64,000 nucleotides of DNA from NCBI GenBank assembly GCA_015231885.1, contig JADGAT010000008.1, forward strand, positions 23,104-87,103, read 5' to 3'. Numbering within the stretch: position 1 is the stretch's first letter; every line of letters begins with the position of its first letter. The notes under the pieces are model-generated. The model made no database searches and had not been told where the DNA came from. It saw nothing but the letters and a program-made list of their open reading frames with translations. The position numbers were made by a program, and so were the translations under genes. Positions 17,417 through 27,189 of this stretch are shown in pieces. The stretch comes from SAR324 cluster bacterium. Its GTDB lineage: Bacteria; SAR324; NAC60-12.

Positions 17417-18153
17417 TAAAACAAACCGGCAATGGAGTTGGATATTTTCTCCACCAACACAGGCACGGCTTCTTCAAATTTCAGATTAACCTGCTTCGCT
17501 GTTGCCGCGATTCTTGTTTTGTGATGAAAAAAGTCTTCCGTCCGGTTCATGTTTTGTTCTTTATAGACGCCTCCTGCCTGTCCACTGGAAAGGCGGCCTT
17601 CAATTTCAGTATGCACTCCGCCTTCTACTTTTTCGCTAAGCTGAATATCAATCACCATCGCATAATTATTGACCTTGATCATCGAACCAATAGCAGCGCC
17701 TATGGCTGCACCCGCAAGACCTCCGCCGACTTGCGTTTTCCAGTTTCCATCAGAACCACCCAGTATTCCGCCAAAACCACCCAGCGTGGCAAAGTCTGCT
17801 GTCAATGATTTCGTTGCCAAATCGGCAAACAAAATGTTGGCGTCAATGCGAAACTGTGCATTTTGTGGATTATCGGTAATCCGATACCCTTTCCCCTGTA
17901 ACTTTCGAACAATTTTGGATCTGATGAGGTCGGCATCAATATGCTCCTGATCTGTTGTGTTCCTGATCCGTATCCAGGCAATTTGTTTTTCCGGTGCAAC
18001 AGGCTCTAAAAAAACAGAATTGCTCATTTTGAGAGTGGTGGTCATATCACTGTTGTCCATGGCTTTGTTTATCCCTGCACAACCGGACGATATCAGACCG
18101 ATCCATAAACAAAACAAAATCACACTCAATATATGTACATATTGCTTCCACAT
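17416..18153 (-). CDS. traT: TraT-family outer-membrane lipoprotein
   Basis: 245 residues. A signal peptide (VILFCLWIGLIS) ends in a lipobox SSGC, so the mature protein begins at Cys as a lipoprotein. The body follows TraT closely: MSNSVFLEPV, a glycine-rich hydrophobic hairpin GGLAGAAIGAAIGSMI, NNYAMVIDIQLSEK, and the C-terminal QVNLKFEEAVPVL. F-plasmid TraT forms outer-membrane oligomers giving surface exclusion and serum resistance; chromosomal homologues exist without conjugation genes, as here. I chose the ATG at 18151-18153 because AGGGAGAA lies just upstream and it gives a clean signal peptide. An in-frame ATG at 18210 would add 19 residues. Its stop TAG is formed at the edge of repeat copy E, and copy F lies directly upstream. 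Confidence 0.85.
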   Translation of the reverse strand: MWKQYVHILSVILFCLWIGLISSGCAGINKAMDNSDMTTTLKMSNSVFLEPVAPEKQIAWIRIRNTTDQEHIDADLIRSKIVRKLQGKGYRITDNPQNAQFRIDANILFADLATKSLTADFATLGGFGGILGGSDGNWKTQVGGGLAGAAIGAAIGSMIKVNNYAMVIDIQLSEKVEGGVHTEIEGRLSSGQAGGVYKEQNMNRTEDFFHHKTRIAATAKQVNLKFEEAVPVLVEKISNSIAGLF

Positions 18154-18220
18154 AGATGTTCTCCCTGGATTGTTGTAAACTTTCTGCCAAGACATGATGT
18201 TCTCCTTCAAAAAATGATAA

Positions 18221-18377
18221 GGAATGCTCCAAAAATAACTTTTTCATTTGTTGGCCTTTTTCTCACTCCTCTTCGTTGATAATGCGCCGACGTAGACCAA
18301 CTACGCAAAAGCTTCATCGACTTGATGAGTAAAAAAAATTCTGTACAAATTTAAGTAAGTTATTTCTGTCGCCTCCC
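18221..18377. repeat. TWA-flanked inverted-repeat element, subfamily 3 (copy F)
   Basis: 157 bp, ends GGAATGCTCCAAAAATAAC and (opposite strand) GGGAGGCGACAGAAATAAC, flanked by TAA at 18218-18220 and 18378-18380. The interior is unlike subfamilies 1 and 2 but keeps the layout: T-rich stem, then the central palindrome CGTAGACCAACTACG. It sits directly upstream of traT. Confidence 0.8.
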
Positions 18378-18573
18378 TAAGATGGTTCTATATACCATGT
18401 TTTCCGAAGCATCACAAATTTTCTGATTTCAATAAACGTGGCAGCCTGGTATCCACTTTGATTGGTTCGCTATTGCCTCGGATAGCTAAAGCCAATGAAA
18501 CATTGACATTATTGAGGTATTTGATGATGATGGAAGTTCTGACTACCCATGTATTTATTGATGAGAAAAAACA

Positions 18574-19404
18574 ATGGATGCGAGTATTCAATTTATTTTA
18601 AATATTCTCGAAAAGAAAATAGGTTTGGGGTTTTTCGAATACCATCGTCCTATGATTGAACGTCAAATCATGCAGAGGGTTGAGGCGACAGAGAGTGCTC
18701 ATTTCTCAGAATATTCGAACCATTTACAAAAAAATGAAAAGGAAGTGATTTGCCTGCTGGATGTTTTAACCATCCTTGTCAGCCAGTTTTTCCGGGACCC
18801 CTTGGTTTTTGAATACATTGGTGCCTTGATTTTGCCTGAACTCATCCTGAAAAAATCAGAGATGGAAAATAATTCCCTGCGAATTTGGTCGGCAGGTTGC
18901 TCCCGTGGTGAAGAAGCTTATTCTATGGGAATTTTGATTAAGGAGTTGGTAAAAAAAGTTAATTCGGATCTTTCTGTAAACATTTTTGCCACAGATATTA
19001 ACAAAAAAGCACTGGTTCAATCACAAGAAGCCATCTATTCTCATGAAAGTGTCAACGATGTAAAATACGGATGGTTGAAAAAATATTTCGTTATTAATGG
19101 GGACTCCTTCCATTTGAAGCCGGAGATCCAGAATTTAGTGAATATGTCATTCTATAACCTGCTGGATACAAAAAGCTATGCTCCTCCTGAAAGCATATAT
19201 GGCAACTTTGATATGATACTTTGCCGAAATGTACTGATCTATATTCAAAAGGAGTCTCAAAATAGAATCTTTGAAAAGTTTTACCGATCTCTTGCAGAAG
19301 GCGGGTATCTGGTCCTAGGGAACGCAGAAACACCAACAGAAAAATTTCAGCGGTATTTTCACAAAGTCCATGAAGGCTGCAAAATTTATCAGAAACATGG
19401 CTGA
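18574..19404 (+). CDS. cheR: CheR-type methyltransferase
   Basis: 276 residues, the full CheR length. It has an N-terminal helical domain (about 1-70) and a SAM-dependent methyltransferase domain with IWSAGCSRGEEAYSMGI, the acidic ATDIN motif, and DMILCRNVLIYI near residue 220. CheR methylates glutamates of chemoreceptors; stand-alone copies next to hybrid kinases often act in non-flagellar signalling. No cheB, cheA, cheW or complete chemoreceptor is in this window. It starts a co-directional run of seven signalling genes and ends 34 bp before the next one. The start lacks a strong ribosome site. The ~190 bp upstream hold nothing I can name. Confidence 0.9.
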   Translation: MDASIQFILNILEKKIGLGFFEYHRPMIERQIMQRVEATESAHFSEYSNHLQKNEKEVICLLDVLTILVSQFFRDPLVFEYIGALILPELILKKSEMENNSLRIWSAGCSRGEEAYSMGILIKELVKKVNSDLSVNIFATDINKKALVQSQEAIYSHESVNDVKYGWLKKYFVINGDSFHLKPEIQNLVNMSFYNLLDTKSYAPPESIYGNFDMILCRNVLIYIQKESQNRIFEKFYRSLAEGGYLVLGNAETPTEKFQRYFHKVHEGCKIYQKHG

Positions 19405-19438
19405 GGCGATATTTGGTCTGGCGAATCTATGAGGGACA

Positions 19439-22400
19439 ATGGATAGTTTTTTCAAATTTAAAAGTGTTAGAGGACGGCTGGCTTTTTGGTTTCTTGGTGT
19501 GGCTTTATTGCCATTGCTGATTGTCAGCACCATCATTTATCAGCAGCGGGTTATTTCCATCAAAGAAGAAGCCTTCAGCAAATTGATTGCAATCCGTGAT
19601 CTGAAAGTCTTCCAAATCAATGCCTGGCTGGATGAAAGAATAGGAAATGTCCAAGCCATCTCTCAGGATAAAGAATTACGGGAAATTGAACAAGTTGTCC
19701 GACAGGAAGTCCCTATTCAAAAAAGCTCCGAAATAATCCAGACCGCCAGAGATCTTCTATTACGCTATCATGACAACTATGTTGCCTGGGATGAAATATT
19801 CGTTGTTGATGCAGCCTCGGGAAAAATTATTGCCTCTTCCAATACGCAATCCGAAGGGATTGACAAATCTGAAGAACTTTATTTTAAAAGGGCTTTGTGG
19901 ACCAAATCCGCCTATATTAAGGATATCTACTATCCCAAATCCTCTAGTAAGCCGGCAATGGCTTTTTCCATACCGATCTACAGTATTGGGGAAAACAAAA
20001 TGATTGTTGGTATTCTGGTAGGATTGGTTGATCTGGAAAATTCGCTCTATAACATGCTGCTGGACCGTACCGGGATGGGGCAGACAGGAGAGACGCTTAT
20101 TATCAACAAAGAGGTGGTAGCCTTGAACGAATTGAAGTGGTACCAGCAAGCTCCTCTACGTCTGAAAATCGAGGCTCAACCAGCAGTAAATGCCTCGGAA
20201 GGAGGTATTGGCATTATCGAAACAACCGATTACAGAGACGTACCCGTACTGGCGGCATATAGTTACATTCCCCGGACTCAATGGGGATTTGTCGCAAAAC
20301 AGGATCAAAAGGAAATCTACGCCCCCATTGGTTCAATGGTTCGTAATATCTTGATTCTCCTGGTGGCGGCAATTCTCAGTGTTACACTTGTTTCCGCTTT
20401 TGTAGCAAAGACCATTGCCCGTCCGCTCCTTGCCATGGCAAAGACCTCCGAAAGGATGCAGGAAGGCGATCTATTTGCTCGAAATTCAATAGAGTCCAAA
20501 GATGAAGTGGGGTTTTTAGCAGAATCGTTTAACAACATGGCCAACACGTTGATGTCTCAAATTTCGATTCAGCAAAGGACTTCTGCGATTACAAAAACAA
20601 TGGTAGAGGCTGGAGAGTTGAACGATTTTGCCAGTGTCCTTCTGCAAAAACTAATAGAAATCACAAACTCCAGCGTTGCTGCTTTCTATGTACGGAGTCA
20701 AGGTGGTGATCGTTTTGAACATTTTTTTTCTATTGGTGGTAGCTCAGAGTATTTTGAGCCTTTTGATGTATCAGCACTTGAAGGGGAATTTGGCCAGGTG
20801 CTGATTTCTAAAAAAATATCTCATCTCCAGGATATTCCAAAGGACACCGTTTTTACAATTAAATTGACCTCAGGAACGGCAGTTCCCAGATCAATCATAA
20901 CTATTCCAATCATTGCCCAAAGTCAAGTAGCCGCTATTATCTCTCTCACGAGTTTAACTTCTTACTCGAGGGAACACCTGGATATCCTCGATCAAATTCA
21001 AATTCCGATCAATACAATATTTTCCAATATCCAGGTCAGCGAAAACACTCGAAATCTAGCCATGGAACTCAAAGCCAAGAATTCAGAACTGGAAGCATTG
21101 GCAGAAGAGCTTCAAAGGCAGTCCGATGAATTGCAGGAACAAAACATGGAGTTGGAAGCCCAAAGAATCCAGGTGGAAGAAGCAAATCGCTTAAAAAGCG
21201 AATTCCTCTCCAACATGAGCCACGAGTTGAGGACTCCTCTCAATTCAATCATGGCCCTCTCTCGTGTTCTCATCCGACGGACAAAAAATAATGATTCCGA
21301 AGAAGAAATCGGTTTTCTTGAAATTATTGAACGCAACGGCCAACATCTGTTGGCGCTCATCAATGATATTTTGGACCTATCTAAAATAGAAGCAGGAAAA
21401 GCCGAAGTCTGTCCAACTCGATTTTCGCTGAAAAGAACCGTTCGGAATATTATCGATAGCCTTACCCCTGTTGCCACGGAAAAAAATATTGAGATGATCC
21501 TGAAGGTTCCTGATGATTTTCCGGAAATTGATAACGATGAAACCAGGGTGCATCAGGTTTTACAAAATATTATTGGAAATGCTGTCAAATTTACACAAAA
21601 GGGACATGTTTCGACTTCTGTTTTCAGTAGTGCCGACCAAGTCATCATCCTAGTAAAAGACACAGGGATTGGGATCGCCAAGGAGGATCTGCCTCATATT
21701 TTTGATGAATTTCGGCAGGTTGATGGCAGTGCTTCTCGACAATTTGAAGGAACGGGCCTTGGTCTTACCATCGCATCTAAAGCGATCAAACTGCTTGGCG
21801 GAGATATTTTTGTAGAAAGCATTCTGCATGAAGGCACCACCTTTACCGTCACGCTTCCAATAGCATGGCAGAAAATTACTGTTGAACATGATTCTCTGGC
21901 CACGCCGACTATTGAAGCGAACAGTAAACGAAAAACAGTTCTTGCTGTGGGTGAGGGCTTGATAGAAAGTCAGGATCGTCCCGTTGTTTTTAAAGCCAGG
22001 ACTGGGATCACCATGTTGGTTGTGGAAGACAATGAGGCAACGATTATTCAATTGAAACAAATTCTGGAAGGTGAAGGATACCTGCTCGACATAGCACATG
22101 ATGGTCAGGAAGCACTCGATTATATGCAGCATACCCGCCCGGATGGTATCATTATGGATTTGATGATGCCGGAAGTTGACGGATTTGCTGTATTGGAGAA
22201 AATTCGCAGTACACCGGTTACAGCGGACATCCCTGTTTTGATCCTGACTGCAAAAGATTTGACAAAAGATGATTTTCAGAAGCTCAGCTCCAATCATATT
22301 CGGCAGCTGGTCCAAAAAGGAGATGTGGATCCCCAGGAACTGCTGTCCCGTGTGCGGCAGATGCTTGGCATTCAGACAATAATCCAGCCAGAATCTACTG

Positions 22401-22828
22401 AAGAAAGAGATGCTGCCCCTAGTGTTAATAAAATTGAAAAAAACGAACCCCCATCCCTAAAAAAAGAAATATCAACCATTTTGGTCATTGAGGACAATCC
22501 TGGCAATATGTCAGCAATGAAGGCCATATTGGCGAAAAGATACGAAATATTGGAAGCTATTGATGGGGAAGAAGGGATAAATATGGCACTAATCCATTTG
22601 CCTGATTTGGTGCTCCTGGATATGTCACTTCCCAAAATGGACGGTTTTACTGTAGTTCGAAAGATCAAAGAATATGATACAATACAGCACATTCCAGTGA
22701 TTGCGACTACGGCTCTTGCCATGATAGGGGACCGGGAAAAAACATTGGCCGCTGGTTGTGATGAATATATTGCCAAACCGCTCGATTCGGAAGAGTTACT
22801 AGCAAAAATTGAAATATTCACAAAATAG
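19439..22828 (+). CDS. Hybrid sensor histidine kinase: Cache-HAMP-GAF-HisKA-HATPase-REC-REC
   Basis: 1129 residues. A membrane anchor (LAFWFLGVALLPLLIVSTII) precedes a ~270-residue periplasmic Cache-like sensor. The second helix (NILILLVAAILSVTLVSAFV) leads into HAMP and a GAF-like domain (about 385-530). A coiled coil precedes the H box with phospho-accepting H595 in SNMSHELRTPLNS. The HATPase domain shows NIIGNAVKF, DTGIGIAKE and GTGLGLTIASK. Two C-terminal receivers carry DLMMPEVDGF and DMSLPKMDGF; the first has a weaker C-terminal half with an atypical switch-Lys region. It senses an extracytoplasmic signal and relays phosphate within the protein or to neighbours. It is the second gene of the signalling run. 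Confidence 0.92.
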   Translation: MDSFFKFKSVRGRLAFWFLGVALLPLLIVSTIIYQQRVISIKEEAFSKLIAIRDLKVFQINAWLDERIGNVQAISQDKELREIEQVVRQEVPIQKSSEIIQTARDLLLRYHDNYVAWDEIFVVDAASGKIIASSNTQSEGIDKSEELYFKRALWTKSAYIKDIYYPKSSSKPAMAFSIPIYSIGENKMIVGILVGLVDLENSLYNMLLDRTGMGQTGETLIINKEVVALNELKWYQQAPLRLKIEAQPAVNASEGGIGIIETTDYRDVPVLAAYSYIPRTQWGFVAKQDQKEIYAPIGSMVRNILILLVAAILSVTLVSAFVAKTIARPLLAMAKTSERMQEGDLFARNSIESKDEVGFLAESFNNMANTLMSQISIQQRTSAITKTMVEAGELNDFASVLLQKLIEITNSSVAAFYVRSQGGDRFEHFFSIGGSSEYFEPFDVSALEGEFGQVLISKKISHLQDIPKDTVFTIKLTSGTAVPRSIITIPIIAQSQVAAIISLTSLTSYSREHLDILDQIQIPINTIFSNIQVSENTRNLAMELKAKNSELEALAEELQRQSDELQEQNMELEAQRIQVEEANRLKSEFLSNMSHELRTPLNSIMALSRVLIRRTKNNDSEEEIGFLEIIERNGQHLLALINDILDLSKIEAGKAEVCPTRFSLKRTVRNIIDSLTPVATEKNIEMILKVPDDFPEIDNDETRVHQVLQNIIGNAVKFTQKGHVSTSVFSSADQVIILVKDTGIGIAKEDLPHIFDEFRQVDGSASRQFEGTGLGLTIASKAIKLLGGDIFVESILHEGTTFTVTLPIAWQKITVEHDSLATPTIEANSKRKTVLAVGEGLIESQDRPVVFKARTGITMLVVEDNEATIIQLKQILEGEGYLLDIAHDGQEALDYMQHTRPDGIIMDLMMPEVDGFAVLEKIRSTPVTADIPVLILTAKDLTKDDFQKLSSNHIRQLVQKGDVDPQELLSRVRQMLGIQTIIQPESTEERDAAPSVNKIEKNEPPSLKKEISTILVIEDNPGNMSAMKAILAKRYEILEAIDGEEGINMALIHLPDLVLLDMSLPKMDGFTVVRKIKEYDTIQHIPVIATTALAMIGDREKTLAAGCDEYIAKPLDSEELLAKIEIFTK

Positions 22829-22844
22829 ACAGCAGGAGAGTCCC

Positions 22845-24833
22845 ATGGCAACTATCTTAGTTATTGATGACCAGCAGGATAATTTAATCGTCCTGTCGAC
22901 CTTGTTGCAGGAATTGCTTGAAGATGCCAAAGTGGTGACTGCTCAATCAGGGGCTGAAGGAATTGAAAAGGCAAAGCATGAAAAACCGGATACTATTTTA
23001 CTGGATGTAATTATGCCGGAAATGGATGGGTTTGAGGCATGCCTGAGATTAAAATCCAATGAGCAGACAAAGCACATTCCTGTTATCATGCTGACTGCGA
23101 TTCAGTCTGATGTCGAAAGCAGGACAAAGGCATTGGAACTCGGGGCGGATGCTTTTTTGTCCAAACCTGTTGATGAAACGGAATTGATTGCTCAGATTAA
23201 CGCGATGCTCCGGATCAAAAAGGCGGAAGATCAACTAATCCAAGAAAAAGACCTGCTTTCTGAGCAAGTTCAGAAAAAGGTGACGGAACTGCAGCGCTCT
23301 GAAGAAAAATTTCGAAAAGTTTGTGAATCTGCCCAAGAGGCCATCATCATGCTGAATCATGAAGGCAAAATTGCTCTTTGGAACTTTGCGGCGGAAACGA
23401 TTTTCGGATACAACCGCTCCGAAGTGATGGGTAAGGATATGCACCAGCTGATTGCCCCTCAGCATTACCATGAAAAGATTAAGCAAGGGTTCTCTCAATT
23501 TCTGACAACAGGAAAAGGACCACTTATTGGAAAAACACTGGAAATTACTGCGCTGAAAAAAGATGGAACGGAATTTTTGATAGAGCTTTCGATTTCTGCT
23601 GTGCAGCTGGACGATCAATGGAATGCGATAGGAGTGATCCGGGATATTACTGAGCGAAAAAATTCAGAAGAAGCACGAATACAGCTGGAATCACAATTGC
23701 GGCAGGCACAAAAAATGGAAGCTATTGGGACACTGGCAGGTGGAATTGCTCATGATTTTAACAATATCCTCCAGGGCATTTTCATGTCAATACAACTGAC
23801 CCGTATGCAACTGCCTGAATTCAGTCAAGAAAAAGAATTTTTGGATCAGGCATTCGAATTCAGCAGACGAGGTGCGGATCTGGTGAAACAGATTCTCACT
23901 TTCAGCCGTCAAACAGACCAGAAGCATGCTGTTATTCAAATTGCTCCTATCATCAAAGAAATCATGAGAATGATGAGATCGACCTTACCCACCACCATAG
24001 ACATCTGTCACAATATTTCTAATACATGCGGTAGCATATCCGGAAGCCCTACTCAAATTCATCAAGTTGTGATGAACCTCTGTATGAATGCCGGATATGC
24101 CATGCAGGAAGAAGGAGGGGTCTTGAATGTCGCTTTAGAGGAGGTTGTGCTGAACAGCCCGAAAGCGAGGGCTCTTGGTTTGGAAGAAGGCATGTATTTA
24201 AAACTGCATGTCAATGATACAGGAACAGGAATGTCTGAGAAAGTACTGGAACACATTTTTGAACCGTTTTTTTCCACAAAACCCAAAGGGGAAGGTACCG
24301 GATTGGGATTATCGGTGGTTCATGGAATTGTCCAGGATCATAAAGGCGTAATTACGGTAGAAAGCGAGGTTGATCGCGGAACCACATTTGAAGTTTTTTT
24401 TCCTGCTATTCAGCAAAATGTTCAACAGCCAGAAAAGGATACATTATTTGCTTTGAGAGGAAATGAAAATATTTTACTGGTTGATGATGAAACAGAAGTC
24501 GTCAAGATAGAAAAAATTATGCTGGAAGGGTTAGGCTATAAGGTCACTACGGCAAGCAGCGGCAATGAAGCCTTGAAAATATTTCTGGCAGCCCCTGATC
24601 AGTTTGATCTGGTGCTCACAGACCAAACCATGCCGAAAATGACAGGAGATCAGCTGGCACGTGAATTGTTGAAAAACCACCCTGATCTGCCTATTATTTT
24701 GGTGACTGGATTCAGTCATAAAATGAATGAAATAACAGCTGAAGAAATTGGGATTAAAGGATTCTTGACTAAACCTGTTGATAATGATCAAATCGGGCTA
24801 GCCATCCGAAAAGCACTGGATCACAAAGGATAG
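22845..24833 (+). CDS. Cytoplasmic hybrid kinase: REC-PAS-HisKA-HATPase-REC
   Basis: 662 residues with the start at 22845 (MATILVID), which has AGGAG upstream; a longer frame from 22809 overlaps the previous gene and is unlikely. An N-terminal receiver (LLDVIMPEMDGF) is followed by a coiled coil and a PAS domain (about 150-275). The kinase core has H303 in GIAHDFNNILQGIF and HATPase motifs NLCMNAGYAM and GEGTGLGLSVVHGIV. A C-terminal receiver carries LTDQTMPKMTG. There is no membrane segment. A receiver at the front suggests input from another kinase of the same operon. No output domain is present. Confidence 0.92.
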   Translation: MATILVIDDQQDNLIVLSTLLQELLEDAKVVTAQSGAEGIEKAKHEKPDTILLDVIMPEMDGFEACLRLKSNEQTKHIPVIMLTAIQSDVESRTKALELGADAFLSKPVDETELIAQINAMLRIKKAEDQLIQEKDLLSEQVQKKVTELQRSEEKFRKVCESAQEAIIMLNHEGKIALWNFAAETIFGYNRSEVMGKDMHQLIAPQHYHEKIKQGFSQFLTTGKGPLIGKTLEITALKKDGTEFLIELSISAVQLDDQWNAIGVIRDITERKNSEEARIQLESQLRQAQKMEAIGTLAGGIAHDFNNILQGIFMSIQLTRMQLPEFSQEKEFLDQAFEFSRRGADLVKQILTFSRQTDQKHAVIQIAPIIKEIMRMMRSTLPTTIDICHNISNTCGSISGSPTQIHQVVMNLCMNAGYAMQEEGGVLNVALEEVVLNSPKARALGLEEGMYLKLHVNDTGTGMSEKVLEHIFEPFFSTKPKGEGTGLGLSVVHGIVQDHKGVITVESEVDRGTTFEVFFPAIQQNVQQPEKDTLFALRGNENILLVDDETEVVKIEKIMLEGLGYKVTTASSGNEALKIFLAAPDQFDLVLTDQTMPKMTGDQLARELLKNHPDLPIILVTGFSHKMNEITAEEIGIKGFLTKPVDNDQIGLAIRKALDHKG

Positions 24834-24903
24834 TAACGTTGCTGAAGATGGCCCTTTTTCAAAAAGTATACACGTAATATGATTTCATCACACTCGACTC
24901 GAA

Positions 24904-27189
24904 ATGACAATTGACAGTATGACAAGAAAAAATAGTATCATCGAAGAAAATGAAATCAAGCTGCAGGCAATTCTTGAAACAGCCAATGACGGCATCGTGA
25001 TCATTGATGAAAACGGCATTATTGATTCGTTTAATACGGCGGCAGAAAAAATGTTTGGCTACACCAAGCAGGAGATCATTGGAAAAAGCGTGAACCTGCT
25101 CATCCCCTCCCCAGACCATGAAAAACACGATGGGTATTTGCAGCATTACCTGCAGACAAAAAAAACTAATGTCATTGGAACAAGAAGGCAAGTCACCGGA
25201 GTGCGCCAGGACAAAACGGTGTTTCCGCTGGATTTGGCAGTCAGTGAGGCTTCTCTCGGAAATCGAAAATTTTACACAGGAGTGATGCAGGACATCACTG
25301 AGCGTAAAGTTGCCGAAGCAAAGATGAATCAACTGTCCCATGCTGTTGAATACAGTCCAACAATCCTGGTGATCACCAATGCACAGGGAATCATAGAATA
25401 TGTCAATCCAAAGTTTACTGAAGTGACAGGGTACACAGCCGAGGAAGCCATTGGCAACAGCCCTAGCCTCTTGAAATCGACGCAAACTCCAGATGAACTG
25501 TACGCGGACCTTTGGCAAACCATTATAACAGGAAAAGAATGGCATGGAGAAGTGTACAACAGGAAAAAAAATGGTGAGCATTACTGGGCCCTGATTTCCA
25601 TTTCTTCTATTAAAAACAATCAGAATAAAATTACTCATTATGTCAGTACCCAGGAGGATATCACCGTACGCAAAAACACAGAAAATGAATTAAATTTTGC
25701 TAAAGAGGCTGCTGTCATTGCCAATCAAGCCAAATCTACATTTCTGGCCAACATGAGTCATGAGATTCGGACTCCTCTCAATTCCATCCTGGGTTTTAGC
25801 CAAATCCTTATCAACCAGAAAAACCAGTATCCCCTTCCTCCTAAACACAATCACTATTTAGAAAATATCAAAACAGCAGGAGAAGGCCTTTCTGAATTAA
25901 TCAATAATATTTTAGATCTTTCTAAAATTGAAGCAGGTAAGCTGGATCTGTCTGAAGAGCCTCTCCATTTGAAGCAATTATTTAAAGGAATTTATCACAT
26001 CAATAAAGCCCATGCGTTGGAAAAAAAGCTCAATTATTCCTATGACTTTGATGAAAATCTGCCAAAAAGCATTATTTCTGATCGGACAAAACTCAACCAG
26101 ATTCTCATGAATTTGACAGCCAATGCCATCAAGTTCACGCCAGAAGGCAAACGAGTTTGTCTTCGTGCCTCCAGGCTCGATGATGATCTGCTTTTCGAAG
26201 TAATTGATGAAGGACCAGGCATTCCCGTAGAGAGCTATCACTCGATTTTTGAAACATTTGAACAGGGAGACAACTCGATGACCCGGGAATTTGGGGGAAG
26301 CGGACTTGGGTTGTCAATCACCCGGCAAATGGTAAAATTGTTGAACGGAACAATCTGGGTTGATAGCCAAGTTGCTACCGATGACCAGCAAAGCGGCTCT
26401 ACCTTTTTTGTCCAGCTGCCTTTAAAAGAGATCAACCTTTTATCGCACTACAACACGCCAATTTCTTCCCAACCTTACCAGCTTGCGGAAGAAAATGTCA
26501 TTTTGATTGTAGAAGACAACTTGATGAATCAGGAAATGCTTCAGGCCGTTTTTGAAGAAATGAACGAACGACAGGATGTGGGGAAATCTCAGCAGGACCA
26601 GTTCCAAATCCACTTTGCGGATGATGGTGCCGCAGGTGTTGAAAAAGCCTTACATCTTCAGAAAACCGGTAAGCTGGATTTAATCCTGATGGATATGCAC
26701 ATGCCCGTTATGGATGGGATGACGGCAGCTAAAACTATCCGCCTGCATCCTGAATGCGCTAATATTCCCATCATTGCCCTATCGGCGGATGCCTTTAAGG
26801 AACAACAGGGAATTGCTCACAAGAGCGGTATATCTGATTACATCACCAAACCGATTGATCTGGGAAGATTAATAACCATTTTGGAGAAATATCTAAAACC
26901 TGATGGGAAAAAACCCAGGGTGAAGTCAACGGTTTCAGACATTACCAGGAACGATTTTTCTTCAAAGGTATCTGCTGACTTGAAAAAACAGCTGCAGACA
27001 AAATTTCATAAACTTTCTATCACCCCCATATTTAGAACCGACCATCTGCTGGCCCAGGTCCAGCAAATAAAGAAAATGGGAGGGGATGATCCTGTTTATT
27101 TTCCTTTGATTGAACAAATTTCCAATGCGATCTTTAATGCAGACAAAGAAGCATTAGAATCATTACTCCAAAAAGCGATGACATTATGA
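24904..27189 (+). CDS. Cytoplasmic hybrid kinase: PAS-PAS-HisKA-HATPase-REC
   Basis: 761 residues. PAS 1 (about 20-135) contains NDGIVIIDENGIIDSFN. PAS 2 with PAC (about 140-260) contains SPTILVITNAQGIIEYVNP and ends QEDITVRKN. H286 sits in ANMSHEIRTPLNSILGFSQI. ATPase motifs are NLTANAIKFTPEG and GGSGLGLSITRQMV. The receiver (about 530-665) has DLILMDMHMPVMDGM, and a ~95-residue C-terminal helical tail follows that could be a small Hpt-like or docking helix bundle. It has no membrane segment. Its stop overlaps the start of the next gene (ATGA), indicating translational coupling. Confidence 0.92.
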   Translation: MTIDSMTRKNSIIEENEIKLQAILETANDGIVIIDENGIIDSFNTAAEKMFGYTKQEIIGKSVNLLIPSPDHEKHDGYLQHYLQTKKTNVIGTRRQVTGVRQDKTVFPLDLAVSEASLGNRKFYTGVMQDITERKVAEAKMNQLSHAVEYSPTILVITNAQGIIEYVNPKFTEVTGYTAEEAIGNSPSLLKSTQTPDELYADLWQTIITGKEWHGEVYNRKKNGEHYWALISISSIKNNQNKITHYVSTQEDITVRKNTENELNFAKEAAVIANQAKSTFLANMSHEIRTPLNSILGFSQILINQKNQYPLPPKHNHYLENIKTAGEGLSELINNILDLSKIEAGKLDLSEEPLHLKQLFKGIYHINKAHALEKKLNYSYDFDENLPKSIISDRTKLNQILMNLTANAIKFTPEGKRVCLRASRLDDDLLFEVIDEGPGIPVESYHSIFETFEQGDNSMTREFGGSGLGLSITRQMVKLLNGTIWVDSQVATDDQQSGSTFFVQLPLKEINLLSHYNTPISSQPYQLAEENVILIVEDNLMNQEMLQAVFEEMNERQDVGKSQQDQFQIHFADDGAAGVEKALHLQKTGKLDLILMDMHMPVMDGMTAAKTIRLHPECANIPIIALSADAFKEQQGIAHKSGISDYITKPIDLGRLITILEKYLKPDGKKPRVKSTVSDITRNDFSSKVSADLKKQLQTKFHKLSITPIFRTDHLLAQVQQIKKMGGDDPVYFPLIEQISNAIFNADKEALESLLQKAMTL

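Noticed and set aside
17416..18153. traT as sign of a conjugative plasmid
   Set aside because: No other transfer, relaxase or replication genes are present; chromosomal TraT homologues are known.
22809..22844. Earlier start for the REC-PAS hybrid kinase
   Set aside because: It overlaps the previous gene, and AGGAG sits correctly before the ATG at 22845.
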